64,000 nt of DNA from Pseudoalteromonas sp. GCY (GTDB lineage Bacteria; Pseudomonadota; Gammaproteobacteria; Enterobacterales; Alteromonadaceae). The notes beneath the pieces are model-generated. The model made no database searches. It saw nothing but the letters and a program-made list of their open reading frames with translations, and had not been told where the DNA came from. This document shows, one piece after another, positions 17,513 through 27,172 of the stretch. Position 1 is the stretch's first letter; each line of letters starts with the position of its first letter. Where the stretch lies: NCBI RefSeq assembly GCF_016695175.1, contig NZ_CP068022.1, forward strand, positions 482,001 to 546,000, in the 5' to 3' direction. The position numbers were made by a program, and so were the translations under genes.

Positions 17513-19675
17513 ATGCGCTCATTTAAATACAAATATCCAACCTTAATTGCCAGTGTTGCATTGGCGTTGTCTTGCTCTGCGATTGCACAGGAACAAACCA
17601 AGCAAGATAAAGATGACATTGAAATCATAGAAGTTAGCCCAAGAGGTCTGATTTCATACGTTAGTGCTACCGCGTCAAAAACAGCAGTACCTATCGTCAA
17701 AACGCCTGTTTCGGTTTCAGTATTAACCGCCCAACGTATTTCTGATTTAGGTGCCGAAACGCTGCAAGATGCGATTGGGTATGTTGCGGGTGTTTATAAT
17801 GGACCATATGGTGTTGATACTCGAGGCGACTGGTCTAAAATTCGTGGCGTCGACCCCCTACTCTATGTTGACGGCCTGCAAAAATTGTTCGGCAATTACA
17901 ACAATACCCGTACTAACCCTTATGCACTTGAAAGCGTTGAGATCTTAAAGGGCCCTTCGTCTGTACTATACGGCCAAGGGTCTACAGGTGGTATCGTCAA
18001 CGCAGTATCAAAATTACCAAAAGCAGACACCGAAGGTGAGATCTGGGCACAAGTGGGCAACTACGACCGCAAGCAGCTCGCTCTTGATTACAACACTACG
18101 TTTGGTGAGCAGCAAGCGTATCAAGCACGTGCTGTTGCCATGTATCGAGACAGCGGCACGCAAACCGATTATGTTGATGACAACACCCTGATGCTTGCAC
18201 CAAGCTTTAGCTGGCTTGCTTCAGATGACACTAAAATTACCTTACTTGCTAACCTTCAGAGAAATGAGTCAGGCTCTTCAACGCAATTCTTCCCGCATGA
18301 AGGCACTATTTTGCCTGCAAAATATGGCCAAATTCCCAGTGAGCGTTTCGTCAGCGAGCCAGGCTGGGATAAATATGACACTGAGCAACAAGCGATCACC
18401 GCTATCGTTGAGCACAGCTTTGATTTAGACACGCATATTAAATTCTCCGGTCGCTACAGCGATAGTTCATCCGAGTACCGTACCATTTATTCTTGGCCAC
18501 CAAAATTTGAAGCCGACAAACGCACTGTTAAGCGTATCGCCAGCCTCACCGATTCAAGTGCACGTAGTGTGACGATGGATCTTCAATTCCATAAATATTT
18601 GGAACTAGATACGGTGAAACTCACTATGGTTTCGGGTGTTGATTACCAAAATGCGGATACTGATTCTGATCGTGGCCGCGGCGTTGCTGCACCACTAGAC
18701 TTATATAACCCTGTTTATGGACAAAGCACTGAGTTACCAACAGCGGTTGTCGATAACCCCGAAAATACGCTAAACAACAAGCAGCTTGGTGCTTATGCGC
18801 AAGTTACTGCGGAAGTAAACAGCTGGGTACTCAATGCGGCACTTCGCTATGATGACGTTTCAAATCAAGTGCAAACAACAGGTGCAATCAAAAATAGTCA
18901 GAATGCCACAACAGGTAGGATCGGTGTGCTTTACCAATTTGAAAATGGCATAGCACCCTATGCTAGCTATTCAGAATCATTTAAAGCCGTATTTGGACAA
19001 AAACCACAAGGTGGTGCATATAAACCGCTTGAGGGTGAACAAGTTGAACTTGGTTTGAAATATCAGCCAACGGGTACTGAACACCTTATCACTGCTTCTA
19101 TATTTGAAATTAAAGACAAAAATCAAATACGAAAGATTTCCCCTGAGTTTGAAGTACAAGACGGTGAAATTGCAGTAAAAGGATTCGAGCTTGAAGCCCA
19201 GCTTGAGTGGCAGCACCTTGATATTTATGCGGCATATTCTTATTTAGATACGGAACAAGATATTTCTCCGCTATCGTCCACAGAACTCTATGAAGCACAG
19301 GACTTGGTCACGTTAATCACAGATGATGCACAACTTTCAGCAACACCTAAGCACTTAGCTTCAATTTGGGCAACGTACCGCGCCGACGAATGGCTTCCTG
19401 GGCTTAAATTTGGTGCCGGTATCAGACATGTGGGAGAAACCTACGATGGCAGTCGTACAGTTGAACTAAACGGCCAAACACTACATCAGCAATTAGTGAC
19501 CGACAACTTTACGCTTATTGATATGATGATTGGCTATGACATTGAACAATATCAATTCAGTTTACAAGTCGATAATGTCAGCGATAAAACGGTTATTACC
19601 AGCTGTTTGTTCCGTGGAGACTGCTTCTACGGACAGCGCAGAACCATCAGCGCCAACGTAAAGTATAAGTTCTAA
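17513..19675 (+). CDS. TonB-dependent siderophore receptor (FhuA/FoxA-like)
   Basis: The 720-residue receptor has a signal peptide (ending CSAIAQ), a TonB-box-like DDIEIIEV segment, and a plug with KTPVSVSVLTAQRI and LESVEILKGPSSVLYGQGST. The barrel ends RTISANVKYKF with the terminal Phe. Length and the VKTPVSVSVLT...YGQGSTGG pattern match the hydroxamate-type ferric siderophore receptor group. One CLFRGDC cysteine pair lies near the C-terminus. AGGGA precedes the ATG at good spacing. A Fur-like box is upstream and an intrinsic terminator downstream, so it is a stand-alone iron-regulated unit. Confidence 0.9.
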   Translation: MRSFKYKYPTLIASVALALSCSAIAQEQTKQDKDDIEIIEVSPRGLISYVSATASKTAVPIVKTPVSVSVLTAQRISDLGAETLQDAIGYVAGVYNGPYGVDTRGDWSKIRGVDPLLYVDGLQKLFGNYNNTRTNPYALESVEILKGPSSVLYGQGSTGGIVNAVSKLPKADTEGEIWAQVGNYDRKQLALDYNTTFGEQQAYQARAVAMYRDSGTQTDYVDDNTLMLAPSFSWLASDDTKITLLANLQRNESGSSTQFFPHEGTILPAKYGQIPSERFVSEPGWDKYDTEQQAITAIVEHSFDLDTHIKFSGRYSDSSSEYRTIYSWPPKFEADKRTVKRIASLTDSSARSVTMDLQFHKYLELDTVKLTMVSGVDYQNADTDSDRGRGVAAPLDLYNPVYGQSTELPTAVVDNPENTLNNKQLGAYAQVTAEVNSWVLNAALRYDDVSNQVQTTGAIKNSQNATTGRIGVLYQFENGIAPYASYSESFKAVFGQKPQGGAYKPLEGEQVELGLKYQPTGTEHLITASIFEIKDKNQIRKISPEFEVQDGEIAVKGFELEAQLEWQHLDIYAAYSYLDTEQDISPLSSTELYEAQDLVTLITDDAQLSATPKHLASIWATYRADEWLPGLKFGAGIRHVGETYDGSRTVELNGQTLHQQLVTDNFTLIDMMIGYDIEQYQFSLQVDNVSDKTVITSCLFRGDCFYGQRRTISANVKYKF

Positions 19676-19693
19676 TTGTCTTCGCATTTTGTC

Positions 19694-19720
19694 AGGCGGT
19701 TCATTTTTGACCGCCTTTCC
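19694..19720 (+). terminator. Intrinsic terminator of the receptor gene
   Basis: AGGCGGT pairs with ACCGCCT across TCATTTTTG and is followed by TTCC, 20 bases after the stop. The T tail is short. Confidence 0.65.
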
Positions 19721-19806
19721 CCCTGAACTCCTCCATATGTGTATACAAGTTAAGTCCATCCTCAAAATAAACGATCTTTAGCAGCCGAAAAATAGCAACA
19801 CTTTTG

Positions 19807-19848
19807 CCTTGTCTACATGGATGAAGATTTACATAAATGTAGACAAGG
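19807..19848. repeat. Inverted repeat, 12-bp perfect arms
   Basis: CCTTGTCTACAT and ATGTAGACAAGG are separated by 18 bases. No T tract follows, so it is not a standard terminator. It lies in the space between convergent genes. Confidence 0.6.
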
Positions 19849-20039
19849 TTAATTCAATGTAGGTAGCGTAAAACAGGCGACTAAAGAGGTATGAGCTACC
19901 CTAAACTCAGGTTAATTCCTAAACTTGGGCCTGTGATAAGTATTAAAGTGCTGATAACTTTACTTTCATCACTATCACCGAGCTCAACCTCCAATTTACT
20001 GGCGAATAAATGACGTGAGTTCAAGAATTGGCTATCAAA

Positions 20040-21053
20040 CTAGCGTTTGAGTAGTGTATCTAGCTCAAAAATTAGAGTATTTATATCCTCTCTAGTTATG
20101 CCTAAATGCGTCACAAATCGCATGCCCTGATATCCTGGAGTGATATTAATCCCCTTTGCCTTTAACCGCTTTGCTATCGCAAAAAGATCAATGCTGGCTT
20201 CCACTTCAGCGAAGATAATATTTGTCTGTACTAAGTGCTTGCATGGCTTAAACCCAGGCAGTTGCTCAAGTTTTTCAGCTAAATATTGCGCGTTTTGATG
20301 ATCTTCCTCTAGGCGCTCTACATTATGTTGCAAAGCATAAAGACCAGCCGCCGCGAGCATGCCCGCCTGACGCATACCGCCACCAAGCATTTTTCTAAGC
20401 CTTCTCGCCTTTTCTATCAATGCTTTATCACCAAGCAGTAAAGAGCCAATCGGCGCGCCAAGCCCTTTAGATAAGCAAATAGTAAATGAATCAAAATGCT
20501 TTACGATTTCTGTGATATCAACCTTTAACGCGACTGCAGCGTTGTAGACTCTTGCACCGTCAAGATGAAGCTTTAAGCCACGCTCATCACACAGCGCCCT
20601 GGCTTGCGCGATATATTCTAGACTTAATACCTTGCCACCAATGGTGTTTTCTAAACTAAGCAGCTTAGTTTTCGCAAAATGAAAATCATCAGGTTTAATC
20701 GCTTGCTTAATCCTTTCTAAGCAAATACTGCCATCGGCCTCGTTTTCCAATGGTTGCGGCTGAATAGAGCCAAGTACAGCCGCGCCACCCGCCTCAAATT
20801 TATAATTATGCGCCTGTTGGCCACAAAGATATTCATCCCCTCTTTCACAATGGCTCATCAGTGCAAGCAGGTTTGCTTGCGTGCCTGAGCTGGTAAACAG
20901 CGCAGCCTCAAAACCATGACGCTCAGCCGCAAACTGTTCAAGTGCATTTACTGTTGGATCATCACCATAAACATCGTCACCAAGCGGCGCGTCAAACATG
21001 CTTTGTTTCATGGCGGGGGTCGGTTGCGTAACCGTATCAGATCTAAAATCCAT
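20040..21053 (-). CDS. ltaE: Low-specificity L-threonine aldolase
   Basis: The 337-residue protein is a fold-type I PLP enzyme cleaving L-threonine and allo-threonine to glycine and acetaldehyde. Hallmarks are MDFRSDTVTQPTPAM at the start, LHLDGARVYNAAVAL around the PLP-binding Asp, and FTICLSKGLGAPIGS with the Schiff-base Lys. ATG 21053 is chosen because AAGGA lies eight bases upstream and family members start at this MDFRSDT. A longer frame adds 33 residues with no family match. The upstream terminator at 21126-21149 separates it from the phosphodiesterase gene, so it probably has its own promoter. Confidence 0.93.
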   Translation of the reverse strand: MDFRSDTVTQPTPAMKQSMFDAPLGDDVYGDDPTVNALEQFAAERHGFEAALFTSSGTQANLLALMSHCERGDEYLCGQQAHNYKFEAGGAAVLGSIQPQPLENEADGSICLERIKQAIKPDDFHFAKTKLLSLENTIGGKVLSLEYIAQARALCDERGLKLHLDGARVYNAAVALKVDITEIVKHFDSFTICLSKGLGAPIGSLLLGDKALIEKARRLRKMLGGGMRQAGMLAAAGLYALQHNVERLEEDHQNAQYLAEKLEQLPGFKPCKHLVQTNIIFAEVEASIDLFAIAKRLKAKGINITPGYQGMRFVTHLGITREDINTLIFELDTLLKR

Positions 21054-21125
21054 CAATATTATCCTTGTCAAAAGAGGAGCACACAGCATAACTGAAAAAC
21101 GCGCATTGAAGTATAAAACAAGATG

Positions 21126-21149
21126 AAAAAGGGAGTTGTTCACTCCCTT
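21126..21149 (-). terminator. Intrinsic terminator of the phosphodiesterase gene
   Basis: Read on the minus strand, AAGGGAGT-GAACA-ACTCCCTT is followed by TTTCATC. It begins 25 bases after the stop at 21174. Confidence 0.8.
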
Positions 21150-21173
21150 CAAGATCCGTTACTTTTGCACGGG

Positions 21174-22922
21174 TTACTGCAACCCGGGCCAAGTACCGTT
21201 ATCAATGGCTTTAGGATAACCCGCATCCACTTTGTCAAAAGTAATGCTATATCTTAGATAGCGACCGTCAGTTAAGAAGAAATAAGCACGCGTGTCGTTC
21301 CACTTTAATGCTGCACTTATCTTTGTCGCATAGGCACCAAGTCCCGGCCAAGTATTATCGTTGATAGCTTTGGGATACCCACTGTCCACTCGGTCATCTC
21401 CCAAGTCATAGCGTAAGTATTGACCATCATTTAGGAAGAAATACACCTTATCGGACGTCCAACGAAGGGTTGCTGTTATTTTATTTGCGTAGGCAGCAAG
21501 TCCCGGCCAAGTATTGTTATCAATTGTTTTAGGGTAACCTGCTCGTACCTTATCGCTCTGTACGTCATAGCTCAGGTATTGACCATCCGATAGGAAGTAG
21601 TACACCGTATCACTGTCTTTATAAAAACTCGCACGAATTTGTTCTGCATAATCGCCAAGTCCCGGCCAGTTGCCATTGGTTACCGATACCGGATAACCAT
21701 CATCCGTTTTATCTAGCACGGTATCGTAACGCCAGTAGCGCGCATCTTCAGAGAAAAAGTAGCTTTTAGTATTATGCCACTGATGCGCCGCACTGAGTTT
21801 CAGCTCGGTAACTCGATAGCCAACATACACACCCTGTTGCTCAAAGCTATAGTTATTGATGCCAGATACGGGCTGAGGGTCTTGCCACTGGGCAACACCA
21901 GCAGGCAATGTTTCAATCAATTGGTTATTTCGATAAACACGCGTTTGCGCATTCGCACCATTTAGCCACGTAAATAGTTTATTGGCATAATTGAGTTTAC
22001 GAATTCCTAAGTCACCGTACATCGGCGTGCTTTCAAAACCCGCTTGCACATTTGTTTCAATGCCCATGTAAGATAAAATAGTCGGTACAATCGCTGTTTG
22101 TGCTGGATAGCCATATAAACCAGAGAAGTCGGTATTAGCAGGATTAACATCTTTGGAGCTAAATTCTTTATTCAACACTTTGTTAGTGGCAATAAATATG
22201 GTTTTCTCAGGCTCGGTTTGCTCACCGTGATGACAGCCAACAACCGGTGTACGGCCATGATCGGTCGTGACCATCACCAACCAGTTCTCACCGTTTTGCT
22301 CTCTTGCTTCAACCGCGTCGAGCAGTTTACCCAGTCGCTTGTCTGCATCTTCTACCGATTTATTGTAGGCAGAACCAAAGCATAAGCTGTGGCCCACAGC
22401 GTCCGGTTCATCTAAATGTAAAAAGACAAAATCTGGTGAGCCGTTATTTAATGTAGCCAGCGCTTTATTTAAATTATCATCATCGCTGCCTCCCTCCGAT
22501 CTCCTGTCCATCAAGGCAACATCGTCACTGAAGAATTGCGTATGAATGGGTCCCCAAGTACTAAAACTTGAGATATCGGCGTTAGCATCATGTTCAGCGA
22601 TGTAACGATAAAGACTGGGATAGGCTTTGTTTGCTAGGCCTGAGTCGTTGCTCGGCACTTGATGCTTATTCACCCAAACCCCAGTTAAAATTGTCGCCCA
22701 ACCTGGGCCACTTTTGGTTTTTTGCTGTGTTTGTGTTTTTGCGATCCCGCCAGTGTAGGCTTGAGTTAGATATAGGCGATCAAAGTTCGGCGTATTATTG
22801 GCACCAATTTTTTCGTATTGCAGGCCATCGATACCAATGAGCAATACTTTGTTTTCAAGTGCATCAACACTTGCGGTAAATGAAAGTGCAAATAATGCAC
22901 TGCTAAGCACGGGTAATTTCAT
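21174..22922 (-). CDS. Exported phosphodiesterase with hemopexin-like propeller
   Basis: Residues 1-21 of 582 are a signal peptide (ATG 22922, preceded by AAAGGAAAG). Residues 24-300 are an alkaline-phosphatase-superfamily domain of the type I phosphodiesterase/nucleotide pyrophosphatase group: metal site D32 in IGIDGLQ, nucleophile region SGPGWATILTG (71-81), D171 and H178 in LDEPDAVGH, D221-H222-G in TTDHGR, and H231-H232. Residues 385-582 contain four hemopexin-like repeats, each with YFFxxxxRYxRYD followed by GYPxxIxxxxWPGL (near 388, 441, 494 and 547), enough for one four-blade propeller. It probably hydrolyses a phosphate ester in the periplasm or outside; the propeller may bind a surface, metal or protein. 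It follows a sugar transporter gene. Confidence 0.85.
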   Translation of the reverse strand: MKLPVLSSALFALSFTASVDALENKVLLIGIDGLQYEKIGANNTPNFDRLYLTQAYTGGIAKTQTQQKTKSGPGWATILTGVWVNKHQVPSNDSGLANKAYPSLYRYIAEHDANADISSFSTWGPIHTQFFSDDVALMDRRSEGGSDDDNLNKALATLNNGSPDFVFLHLDEPDAVGHSLCFGSAYNKSVEDADKRLGKLLDAVEAREQNGENWLVMVTTDHGRTPVVGCHHGEQTEPEKTIFIATNKVLNKEFSSKDVNPANTDFSGLYGYPAQTAIVPTILSYMGIETNVQAGFESTPMYGDLGIRKLNYANKLFTWLNGANAQTRVYRNNQLIETLPAGVAQWQDPQPVSGINNYSFEQQGVYVGYRVTELKLSAAHQWHNTKSYFFSEDARYWRYDTVLDKTDDGYPVSVTNGNWPGLGDYAEQIRASFYKDSDTVYYFLSDGQYLSYDVQSDKVRAGYPKTIDNNTWPGLAAYANKITATLRWTSDKVYFFLNDGQYLRYDLGDDRVDSGYPKAINDNTWPGLGAYATKISAALKWNDTRAYFFLTDGRYLRYSITFDKVDAGYPKAIDNGTWPGLQ

Positions 22923-22969
22923 TATCTTTCCTTTAAATGTGATTTTCTGGACTAGTCCAAGGAAGATAA
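22921..22969 (-). promoter_or_regulatory. Inverted repeat enclosing the phosphodiesterase ribosome site
   Basis: In the minus-strand transcript ATTATCTTCC can pair with GGAAAGATAAT, which contains the Shine-Dalgarno sequence and abuts the start codon. Between them is the palindrome TGGACTAGTCCA (22948-22959). The pairing could hide the ribosome site, or the palindrome could be an operator. Confidence 0.4.
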
Positions 22970-23036
22970 TAAATCCCAAACATGAAAGATCGTTTACAAA
23001 AAAATTACATGGAAAATATTTTATCGCGGGGTTTTG

Positions 23037-24623
23037 CTAACCAGGTTTCGCTTCCAAAGCCTCGCTTAGCTGCTCCAAGCTCTTACCTTTGGTTTCTTCC
23101 ACAAACAAAAATACCAGCGCAAACGAAAGCAATGAAAACAGGCTGTACAATAAAAAGGTGGTGCTTGCACCTAAATATTCAAGCTCCCACGGAAACACTA
23201 GTTGTACAGTAAAGCTGGCGGCATTATTAATCACACCGACAACGGAAATCGCAACGGCTCGAATTGCATTTGGAAATATCTCCGAAAACATTACCCACAT
23301 GACGGGCCCCAGCGACATCGCGAACGACGCAACAAAAAGGGAAATCCCAAGCAGAACCAGTTTTGCAGGCATATTAATGCCGTGTGCGAAAATCACCGAC
23401 TTGTATTGCCGGTACTCATCTGCAGTTAAACGCTGCTTTATTGCGTCATTAAATGCAACATCGGAGGTGAAAGTTTGGCCTAATATTGGTGCTAATGCAT
23501 GCGCAGGAAAATCGGCTACTTCAGTCTTAATTTCAGCAATATGCGCTGTATTTAGCTGATAAGTTGCTTGTTTAAAGCCCCAGCTACACAGCGCCATACT
23601 AAAGCAAATGCCAGTTAACCCAATGAGTAACAATGGCCGTCGTCCAAGTTTATCTATGGTCAGTAGCGCAACGATGGTAAAAACCACATTGATAAGACCA
23701 ATCCAAATCGCTTGCATAAATGCAGCATCGGTACCAATACCGCTTTGCTCAAAAATGGTCGGGGCATAAAAAAACACCACATTGATCCCGGTGACTTGCT
23801 GCGCGATGGCAAGCACAACGCCTACCAGCAAAGGTACACGAAGTCGCTTACTAAACAAACTGCCCATTTTGCGCGCAAGCGACAAACTACTCAGTTGCAG
23901 TTTAGGTAACGCGGCTTGAATAGCATCAAGTTGCTGTTGTGCATTGTTGCTACCAAATAATCGCGTTAATGTGCGTTTAGCCTCTTGCTGCTGATCCTTC
24001 ATCAATAACCACCGAGGGCTTCGCGGCAATAACAGTAACAACAAAATCCACGCCAGTGCTGGCAGCGCCTCAATACCAAGCATCCAACGCCATGTTTGGC
24101 TATCTATTTGCCAACCAGACACCCACATTGCATCGCTATGGCTGAGCTGAAGTAAGAAATAATTCGTGAAATAGGAGATAAATAGGCCAACGACGATATT
24201 GAGCTGGTTAACCGACACCAAGCGCCCTCGCTGATCCGCTAAGCTGATCTCAGCAATATACATAGGCGCCACCATCAAGGAACAAAATGCCATACCGCCA
24301 ATAAAACGCGCAATCACCAATGCTTCAAACGAAGTTGCGAAAGCCGAGCCAATCGCGGAGACAAAATACAAACACGCGGTCATCAGCAATGTTTGCTTAC
24401 GGCCAATGGCATCAGCCACCGGCCCTGCAATAAGTGTTGCGACCAACCCTCCTAAGGTAGGCGCACTCACGACTATCCCTTGCTGCCATGGGGTGAGCTT
24501 AAAGGCCTCGCTGATAAAGCCAATTGCGCCCGAAATCACCGACGCATCAAAGCCAAAAATAAACCCGCCTAACGATACAATTAAGGTGTACTTCAATGCA
24601 TTGGATATCGACAGGCTGGTCAT
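23037..24623 (-). CDS. MFS sugar porter-family transporter
   Basis: The 528-residue protein has twelve membrane segments and sugar-porter signatures: GPVADAIGRKQ between helices 2 and 3, RSPRWLL after helix 6, QQVTGINVVFFYAPTIF in helix 7, DKLGRRP between helices 8 and 9, and VEETKGKSLEQL at the C-terminus. Such proteins are proton symporters or uniporters for hexoses and disaccharides. An insertion of about 60 residues between helices 9 and 10 (about 345-410) is longer than in XylE-type porters. It begins seven bases after the LacI gene stop and is in one operon with LacI and GH1, so it probably imports glucose or a beta-glucoside. Confidence 0.9.
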   Translation of the reverse strand: MTSLSISNALKYTLIVSLGGFIFGFDASVISGAIGFISEAFKLTPWQQGIVVSAPTLGGLVATLIAGPVADAIGRKQTLLMTACLYFVSAIGSAFATSFEALVIARFIGGMAFCSLMVAPMYIAEISLADQRGRLVSVNQLNIVVGLFISYFTNYFLLQLSHSDAMWVSGWQIDSQTWRWMLGIEALPALAWILLLLLLPRSPRWLLMKDQQQEAKRTLTRLFGSNNAQQQLDAIQAALPKLQLSSLSLARKMGSLFSKRLRVPLLVGVVLAIAQQVTGINVVFFYAPTIFEQSGIGTDAAFMQAIWIGLINVVFTIVALLTIDKLGRRPLLLIGLTGICFSMALCSWGFKQATYQLNTAHIAEIKTEVADFPAHALAPILGQTFTSDVAFNDAIKQRLTADEYRQYKSVIFAHGINMPAKLVLLGISLFVASFAMSLGPVMWVMFSEIFPNAIRAVAISVVGVINNAASFTVQLVFPWELEYLGASTTFLLYSLFSLLSFALVFLFVEETKGKSLEQLSEALEAKPG

Positions 24624-24629
24624 CGCTCA

Positions 24630-25637
24630 TTACTCTGCTTTTACGGCGATAGAATCGCGCAAGATTAAGGTTGGTGGGTAGAGATTTTCAACATCGGGTT
24701 GGTGCTTCTCTTTATACACATGCTTAAGTACCCAACGCGCGGCCGCATTGCCCATTTTACGAATAGGGTTATCTATGGTGGTGAGTTTTGGATAAAGATA
24801 TTTGGTAAATAACACATCGTCAAAGCCAACAACGGAAAGCGCTGATGGGACATCGAGTCCAGCTTCTCTGGCCGCAGTCATCGCACCTGATGCCATCTCA
24901 TCGTTTGCGCAAACCAAGGCACTAAAACGTTGCCCTGTTTGCATTAAATGATTAAATCCCGCGATGCCGTCGATTTCATGATAGCCGCCTTCAAATGAGA
25001 GCTTAGGATCAAATGACACATTGTATTCAGCTAAGGCTTTTTGATGACCAGCCAAACGCGCTTTGGCGTCAAGCTTAAATAACGGTCCACTGATATACGC
25101 GATATCTCGGTGTCCGCGCTGCAATAGCGCCTCAGTCGCTAAGTATCCACCCAATTCGTTGTCAGTATAAAAACAGCGCTCTGCCAACTCTGGAATGTGG
25201 CGGTTCACCAGCACCAGTTCTACATCTCGTCCCGCAAGCTCAATGAGATAGTCATCACTGACTGCTTCTGCATGCACAATTAAGGCATCGCAGCGCCTAT
25301 CCAATAAAAATTCGATGGCTTGTTGCTCTTTTTCTTCATCACTGTGGCCCGCAGCAATAATGGCATGTTTACCCGCCGTTCTCAGCGTACTCTCTATGGT
25401 GCTCATCATGTCACCAAAGAAAGAACCGTGTAGCTCAGATACCATAAGCCCCACACTGTTACTGCGGTTAGAAGCCAAAGATTGCGCGATGGCGTTAGGT
25501 TTATAACCTAACTCTGACATTGCCGCGAGCACCTTCTCTTTGGTTTTGTCACTCACCTTTGCATTGCCATTCATCACCCGTGACACCGTGGCTAATGATA
25601 CGCCTGCAGCTTTTGAGACTTCGTAAATCGTTGCCAT
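24630..25637 (-). CDS. LacI-family repressor of beta-glucan genes
   Basis: The 335-residue protein has the LacI helix-turn-helix and hinge at residues 1-58 (TIYEVSKAAGVSLATVSRVM, then NAIAQSLASNRSNSVGL). A periplasmic-binding-like sugar domain follows to the C-terminus. It lies between GH1 and the sugar porter in one operon. The 14-bp palindromes of the TGTAAGCGCTTACA type at 27173, 27197, 39509 and 39550 have the CG-centred symmetry of LacI-family operators and flank exactly the catabolic genes, so they are its probable targets. The inducer is probably a glucose- or gluco-oligosaccharide-derived sugar, which is inference. Confidence 0.92.
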   Translation of the reverse strand: MATIYEVSKAAGVSLATVSRVMNGNAKVSDKTKEKVLAAMSELGYKPNAIAQSLASNRSNSVGLMVSELHGSFFGDMMSTIESTLRTAGKHAIIAAGHSDEEKEQQAIEFLLDRRCDALIVHAEAVSDDYLIELAGRDVELVLVNRHIPELAERCFYTDNELGGYLATEALLQRGHRDIAYISGPLFKLDAKARLAGHQKALAEYNVSFDPKLSFEGGYHEIDGIAGFNHLMQTGQRFSALVCANDEMASGAMTAAREAGLDVPSALSVVGFDDVLFTKYLYPKLTTIDNPIRKMGNAAARWVLKHVYKEKHQPDVENLYPPTLILRDSIAVKAE

Positions 25638-25706
25638 ACCTATTACTTTTATTCCATCAGTTGTATCTGCGCACTATACCAATTTTGGCTCAAAATGCGC
25701 ATAGTT

Positions 25707-27050
25707 TTAGACACTTGATTTACGCTCAAGCAGCATCGTTTGGTAGGCTTTTGCACTCGCCTTTAAGGTTCTTTGCTGAGTATGATAATCAACGTGCACA
25801 ATGCCAAAGCGTTGCGTATACCCCTCTGCCCATTCGAAATTATCCATTAAACTCCATGCAAAGTAGCCACGAATATCAACGCCCAGCTCCATAGCTTGAT
25901 TAACCGCGAGCAGATGAGATTGGAAGTAAGCCAGCCTTTGCGCGTCTAATACTTCGCCATTTTCCATTTTGTCGTCAAAGGCCGCACCATTTTCTGTGAT
26001 ATAAAGTGGTGGCAACTGGTACTCAGCATGTAACTCCCGAAGCAATGCACAAAATGAGTCTGGCACGACTTCCCAGCCCATTGTAGTGAGCGTTTCGGCA
26101 CTAGGCTCAACTTGTTCATACCATCCATTACCATCAGATTGATAAATATTTCGGGTGTAATAGTTCACGCCAAGATAATCAATGGGGGCAGCTATAATCT
26201 CTAAATCTCCGGCTAGCATATCTGGTTGTACGTCCTTGGGGAGCTGGGCAAGTAAATCTGGGTACTGTCCTTCAAGAATAGGCTTGATATACCAGTGATT
26301 ACAGTAATCATCCGCGATTTTTGCCGCTTCCACATCACAAAGCGCTGTAGACACAGGATCCGCATTGGCAAAATTCAACACGACTCCATGAAGGCTATTT
26401 GGGCAATACGCTCTTAACACTTGCATCGCTAAGCCGTGAGCAAGAAGCAGATGATGAGCTGCTTGTCGTCCCGCCGCTTGAGAGCGCAGACCCGGTGCAT
26501 GAATACCTAGTTCATACCCTAAATGTGCACTACAAAATGGTTCATTTAGCGTGGTGTAGGCATACACTTTATCGCCAAGCGCTTTACATACCACCTCGGT
26601 ATATCGTGCAAAAGCCACAGCCGTTTCTCGATTCAGCCATCCGCCCTTATCCTCAAGTGCTTGCGGCAAGTCCCAATGATATAGCGTGACAAACACTTTT
26701 AAGCCTTTAGCAACCAACGCATCGACCAATTGTTGGTAAAATGAAAGGCCAACATCGTTAACCGTGCCATCATCGCTTATTACTCTTGGCCAAGAAATAG
26801 AAAGGCGATAGGCATCAACCCCTAAACTATTTATGAGTTCAACATCTTGCTGCCACCTGGATATATGCTCGCAGGCAATATCACCGTTACTTTTATCCTT
26901 TATCGCGCCATCATGTTCACAAAACCTATCCCAAATTGACTCACAACGCCCACGCCTCTCGCCTTCGATTTGAAATGACGAAGTCGCAACGCCGAAAATA
27001 TAGTCTGCCTTCAACATGGCCGAGTGTGTTGGCAGGATAATTTTATTCAT
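25707..27050 (-). CDS. GH1 beta-glucosidase
   Basis: The 447-residue (beta/alpha)8-barrel hydrolase shows both catalytic glutamates: acid/base E169 in TTLNEPF and nucleophile E352 in YITENGAA. It also shows FGVATSSFQIEG at the N-terminus and FAWSLMDNFEWAEGY at the C-terminus, all GH1 hallmarks. There is no signal peptide, so it acts in the cytoplasm on imported short beta-glucosides, releasing glucose. ATG 27050 follows TTGGAACG; TTG five codons earlier is less likely. It is the first gene of the leftward operon GH1-LacI-MFS and shares its control region with the divergent MFS-GH3 operon. Confidence 0.94.
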   Translation of the reverse strand: MNKIILPTHSAMLKADYIFGVATSSFQIEGERRGRCESIWDRFCEHDGAIKDKSNGDIACEHISRWQQDVELINSLGVDAYRLSISWPRVISDDGTVNDVGLSFYQQLVDALVAKGLKVFVTLYHWDLPQALEDKGGWLNRETAVAFARYTEVVCKALGDKVYAYTTLNEPFCSAHLGYELGIHAPGLRSQAAGRQAAHHLLLAHGLAMQVLRAYCPNSLHGVVLNFANADPVSTALCDVEAAKIADDYCNHWYIKPILEGQYPDLLAQLPKDVQPDMLAGDLEIIAAPIDYLGVNYYTRNIYQSDGNGWYEQVEPSAETLTTMGWEVVPDSFCALLRELHAEYQLPPLYITENGAAFDDKMENGEVLDAQRLAYFQSHLLAVNQAMELGVDIRGYFAWSLMDNFEWAEGYTQRFGIVHVDYHTQQRTLKASAKAYQTMLLERKSSV

Positions 27051-27172
27051 GGTTAATCGTTCCAAGTTATGTGTTCACGCCGAGGTACGGGCGTGTTGTG
27101 TTAGTCACAGTGCAAGGCAAAAACATTTTTTATTTGAATTCGTGTTCGCTTTCTGCAATCATCATTAAAAAT

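Larger units (their letters stand above)
19676..20039. other. Intergenic stretch with hairpins and repeat end
   Basis: These 364 bases between the receptor and the convergent threonine aldolase gene hold no credible gene. They contain the terminator at 19694-19720, the hairpin at 19807-19848, and one copy of the CTAAACTCAGGTTA repeat end at 19901-19914. Confidence 0.6.

Noticed and set aside
23089..23559. 156-codon plus-strand frame
   Set aside because: It is antisense to the sugar-porter gene with its strong membrane and signature pattern; the sequence has no family features.
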